Positions 60,898 to 64,000 of a stretch of 64,000 nt of DNA are shown piece after piece (within the stretch, counting starts at the first letter, position 1; each line of letters begins with the position of its first letter). The translations under genes were made by a program, and so were the position numbers. The stretch lies in contig NZ_JACETV010000002.1 of assembly GCF_013912375.1 (NCBI RefSeq), positions 248,001 to 312,000 of the forward strand, written 5' to 3'. The notes below the pieces were generated by a model, which was given only the letters and a program-made list of their open reading frames with translations, made no database searches and had not been told where the DNA came from. The DNA comes from Emticicia sp. BO119. Lineage in GTDB: Bacteria; Bacteroidota; Bacteroidia; Cytophagales; Spirosomataceae.

Positions 60898-62193
60898 ATG
60901 GAAAATAACAAACTCAAGAGAGAAATTGATATCCTGGGCTTAGCGGCCAATACGGTAAACCTTATTATCGGGGCTGGTATTTTTATTCTACCTGGCCTGG
61001 TGGCTGCTTATCTGGCCGAAGCCAGTCTATTAGCTTATATCTTTTGTGGTATCCTGATGTTTACTATTGTTCTATGTTTTGCAGAAATAGGTAGCCGCAT
61101 TACTACTACCGGAGGGGCATATGCCTATATTCACAAAGCCTTTGGCGATTATGCAGGTTTTCTGGCCAATACCCTTTTCTGGTTCGGCACTGGCGTGTTG
61201 ATGAACGCTGCCGTAATCAATGCAATGGCAGATATGTTGGCGATATATCTGCCTGCAATGAAATCAATTGAGTACAGAGCTTTATTCTTTATTCTTATTT
61301 TTGGGGGTTTTGCCTGGGTAAATATCAGAGGGGTGAAGTATGGCAATACAATGGTGAAAGTAAATACTATTATTAAATTGATTCCTTTGTTATTGCTGAT
61401 TTTGGTGGGTGTTTTTTACGTATCCATTGATAACCTGCAATGGAAATCCACGCCTTCACTGATTAATATCGGGGGTGCATCACTATTATTATTTTTTGCT
61501 TTTGGGGGCGGGGAAGCCGCTTTGAGTGTAAGCGGCGAGATTAAGAACCCCAAACGTGTAATTCCTCTGGGAATCCTCTCAGGCATCGGCATCGTGATTC
61601 TGCTTTATATGATTATCCAGGCTGTTTCTCAGGGTGTTTTAGGAAATGACTTAGTTAACCATAAAGATGCGCCACTGGCGGCAGTTGCTGAAAAAATCTT
61701 CGGAGTTTCAGGTGCTACACTGATTATTGCGGGGGGTATTATCTCTATTTTCGGTTCGTTAAGCGGGTCTGTTTTGTCTTATCCCCGTGTATTGTTTGCA
61801 GGGGCACAAAGTGGTTGGTTTCCGGTTTTTCTCTCTAAAATCCATCCTAAATATGCTACCCCTTATTGGGCTATTATTATTTATGCCATACTTGATTTTG
61901 TATTTGCTATTTCTGGTGGATTTAAACAACTGGCTATCATCGCAAGTGCCTCTTTGCTTACTATTTATCTGGGGGTTGTTCTGGCCGTTATTAAATTCAG
62001 ACTTACTTCTGAAAACTCTACTGAAAGTACTTTTCGTCTGCCTTTTGGTTTATTTATACCTGTTGTTGCAGTTATTGCTATCCTGTGGTTTTTATCAAAT
62101 CTGAAAGGTGAAGAATTTGCAGGAATGGGTATTGCGCTCCTAATACTTTCGGCTGTCTATGGTGTAATGAAGCTATTAAGACGAGGCAATTGA
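60898..62193 (+). CDS. APC-family amino acid permease
   Basis: 431 residues with about 12 membrane helices. The first helix has the APC signature LIIGAGIFILPGL, and the region GGAYAYIHKAFGDYAGFL follows as in AdiC/YjeH-like permeases; helix 6 region LLFFAFGGGEAALSVSGEIK matches the usual substrate site. It transports an amino acid or amine, coupled by proton symport or antiport; substrate unknown. Monocistronic. Confidence 0.92.
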   Translation: MENNKLKREIDILGLAANTVNLIIGAGIFILPGLVAAYLAEASLLAYIFCGILMFTIVLCFAEIGSRITTTGGAYAYIHKAFGDYAGFLANTLFWFGTGVLMNAAVINAMADMLAIYLPAMKSIEYRALFFILIFGGFAWVNIRGVKYGNTMVKVNTIIKLIPLLLLILVGVFYVSIDNLQWKSTPSLINIGGASLLLFFAFGGGEAALSVSGEIKNPKRVIPLGILSGIGIVILLYMIIQAVSQGVLGNDLVNHKDAPLAAVAEKIFGVSGATLIIAGGIISIFGSLSGSVLSYPRVLFAGAQSGWFPVFLSKIHPKYATPYWAIIIYAILDFVFAISGGFKQLAIIASASLLTIYLGVVLAVIKFRLTSENSTESTFRLPFGLFIPVVAVIAILWFLSNLKGEEFAGMGIALLILSAVYGVMKLLRRGN

Positions 62194-62279
62194 AGCTGCT
62201 AAAGGGACTTTTTCAGCGGTTTTTTTGTTCCATACAGGCGGATAACTCGGATAATACCGGTTTTCTCGTAAAAATCAGT

Positions 62280-62287
62280 TAATTTTG
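62280..62287 (+). promoter_or_regulatory. -7 promoter box immediately before ygiQ
   Basis: TAATTTTG (8/8) ends 4 bases before the ATG at 62292, so transcription would begin at or next to the start codon and give a leaderless mRNA. No clear TTG at -33. Confidence 0.45.
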
Positions 62288-62291
62288 TAGT

Positions 62292-64000
62292 ATGATTATA
62301 AGACCGGAAAGACCCATAACAGATTGGCTGCCACTTACATTGAACGAAGTGGAGAAAAGGGGCTGGGACGAAGTAGACATTGTACTCGTTTCAGGCGATG
62401 CCTATGTAGACCATCCTGCTTTTGGCACGGCTGTTATCGGGCGTATTATTGAAAGTGAAGGATTCAGAACCGCCATTATTGCCCAGCCCAACTGGAGAGA
62501 TGATTTGCGGGACTTTAAGAAATATGGTCGCCCAAAGTATTTCTTTGGGGTAACAGCAGGTTGTATGGATTCGATGGTGAATCATTATACAGCCAACAAA
62601 CGTTTGCGTTCGAATGACTCCTATACACCGGGTGGAGAGGCTGGCTACCGCCCTGACTATGCAACTACGGTTTATACCAGAATATTAAAAGAACTCTATC
62701 CTGATGTACCAGTTCTAATCGGTGGTATAGAAGCCTCTTTAAGACGGGTAACCCATTATGATTACTGGAAAGACCAGTTAATGCCATCTATTCTGGCCGA
62801 CTCAGGCGCAGATTTATTGGTCTACGGCATGGGTGAGCAACCTTTGCGTGAGATATTGAAACTGGTAAAAAAAGGTGTTCCGCTTAATACCATTAGGAAC
62901 GTAAATCAGGTAGCTTATTTGCAGGATAGTTCAGAAGCTTTGCCAGATGACAGAGGTTGGAATACGGTTGAGTTGGCAAGCCACGAAATATGTCTGAAAG
63001 ATAAAATCAAATATGCTTCTAATTTCAAGATAGTGGAGGTAGAGTCGAACAAGTGGCAGGCGAATCGGATTATTCAGAAAGTTGGGAATGAGACATTAGT
63101 GATTAATCCTCCCTTCAAGATTATGGACGAGAAGGAAATCGACCAGTCGTTTGATTTACCTTATACCCGACTACCACACCCCAAATACAAAAAACGTGGA
63201 CCGATTCCGGCTTATGAAATGATCAAGTTCTCGATAAATATGCATCGGGGTTGTTTTGGGGGTTGTAGTTTCTGTACTATTTCGGCACATCAGGGTAAAT
63301 TCATTGCTTCCAGAAGTGAGGAATCTATCATGAAAGAGGTTGACCAGATTGTACAACATCCTGAATTTAAAGGGTATATCTCTGATTTGGGTGGGCCATC
63401 TGCCAATATGTACCGTATGAAAGGCAAAGATGAGTCTATCTGTGCCCGTTGTCAGGCACCGAGTTGCATTCATCCTGTTATCTGTTCTAATCTCGATACT
63501 TCGCATAAACCATTGACCAAAATCTATCAGAAAGTAGATGCGCATCCCGAAGTGAAAAAGGCTTTCGTGGGGTCAGGTATCCGCTACGATTTACTGGTGG
63601 ATGATTTCAATAAAAACAATCAGGACGGCAACCACGACGAATACATGGAGCAGTTGGTGACCCGCCACGTATCGGGACGGCTGAAAGTTGCCCCTGAGCA
63701 TACCTCAGATGATACTCTGCGTGTGATGCGTAAACCTTCGTTTAAGTATTTCAGGAAATTCAAACAGAAATACGATAAAATACAGGATAAACACGAGTTA
63801 AAGCAACCACTGATTCCTTATTTTATCTCCTCTCACCCGGGTTGCGAAGAAGCTGATATGGCTAATCTGGCTGCCGAAACCAAAGATTTAGGCTTTCAGT
63901 TAGAGCAGGTACAGGACTTTACGCCAACGCCTATGACCGTTGCCGAAGTTATCTATTATTCAGGCGTACACCCTTATACTTTACAGCCAATCAAAACTGC
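62292..64000 (+). CDS. ygiQ: YgiQ-family radical SAM protein (3' end outside the window)
   Basis: An open frame of 569 codons with no stop before the window edge, starting MIIRPERPITDWLPLTLN. The N-terminal YgiQ domain includes VDIVLVSGDAYVDHPAFGTA and VPVLIGGIEASLRRVTHYDY. The radical SAM cluster motif CFGGCSFC (C-x3-C-x2-C) is in the block INMHRGCFGGCSFCTISAHQ. A second Cys set (CARCQAPSC, HPVIC) is typical of the family, and APEHTSDDTLRVMRKP follows. Such proteins are thought to be tRNA- or protein-modifying radical enzymes; the reaction is not known. It would normally be ~600-700 residues long. Confidence 0.93.
   Translation, partial: MIIRPERPITDWLPLTLNEVEKRGWDEVDIVLVSGDAYVDHPAFGTAVIGRIIESEGFRTAIIAQPNWRDDLRDFKKYGRPKYFFGVTAGCMDSMVNHYTANKRLRSNDSYTPGGEAGYRPDYATTVYTRILKELYPDVPVLIGGIEASLRRVTHYDYWKDQLMPSILADSGADLLVYGMGEQPLREILKLVKKGVPLNTIRNVNQVAYLQDSSEALPDDRGWNTVELASHEICLKDKIKYASNFKIVEVESNKWQANRIIQKVGNETLVINPPFKIMDEKEIDQSFDLPYTRLPHPKYKKRGPIPAYEMIKFSINMHRGCFGGCSFCTISAHQGKFIASRSEESIMKEVDQIVQHPEFKGYISDLGGPSANMYRMKGKDESICARCQAPSCIHPVICSNLDTSHKPLTKIYQKVDAHPEVKKAFVGSGIRYDLLVDDFNKNNQDGNHDEYMEQLVTRHVSGRLKVAPEHTSDDTLRVMRKPSFKYFRKFKQKYDKIQDKHELKQPLIPYFISSHPGCEEADMANLAAETKDLGFQLEQVQDFTPTPMTVAEVIYYSGVHPYTLQPIKT

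Overview
The window looks like a chromosomal segment of a low-GC Bacteroidota bacterium, probably Cytophagales. This is inferred from TTG-N19-21-TAnnTTTG promoters, almost no Shine-Dalgarno signals, LytS/LytTR signalling pairs, a propeller/Y_Y_Y sensor, ELWxTDGT-repeat and S74-chaperone surface proteins, and secreted Gfo/Idh/MocA oxidoreductases. No phage, plasmid, CRISPR or complete insertion sequence was seen.

Layout. 1-12 kb: a partial phosphatidylserine synthase, a GNAT acetyltransferase preceded by an SRP-RNA-like stable RNA candidate, an ECF sigma/anti-sigma-like/adhesin-like trio, a cupin, an SDR, an EEP-family membrane protein, a coiled-coil protein, an OmpR-type two-component pair, a GH105 hydrolase and a thioredoxin. 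12-21 kb: a membrane Fe-S oxidoreductase, then tRNA-Phe. A diverged copy of the tRNA 3' half lies 7 kb further on. Between the two copies is one module: a LytS/LytTR pair facing an ABC ATPase and a 1200-residue permease/M1-peptidase fusion.

21-34.6 kb: a lipoprotein and a dihaem cytochrome c, then a signalling locus with a propeller sensor whose kinase domain is degenerate, two tandem LytS kinases and a LytTR regulator. A direct repeat, ATGArTTG-N13-ATGArTTG (21-bp period), lies upstream of the regulator gene, the propeller gene and the 1015-residue ELWxTDGT protein, which suggests a local regulon. Two tandem cupin paralogues sit inside this region.

34.6-50.5 kb: an operon under an adjacent DeoR regulator encodes an isomerase, a split transketolase, a secreted apiosidase-like glycosidase, a nucleoside-hydrolase-like protein, a ribose-type ABC importer with DUF2291 protein, and an FGGY kinase. 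The set matches the logic of the transketolase route for D-apiose (isomerise, phosphorylate, ketol transfer). A CE1-type esterase and a second nucleoside-hydrolase-like protein diverge from the regulator.

50.5-64 kb: a DUF4832-type secreted protein, a MITE-like repeat, a small Lys/Arg/Glu-rich protein, an 838-residue trimeric surface protein, and a TetR regulator whose palindromic operator occurs both at its own start codon and upstream of the surface-protein gene. These are followed by three secreted Gfo/Idh/MocA proteins in one operon, an orphan LacI-like palindrome, an APC transporter and a partial YgiQ radical SAM protein.
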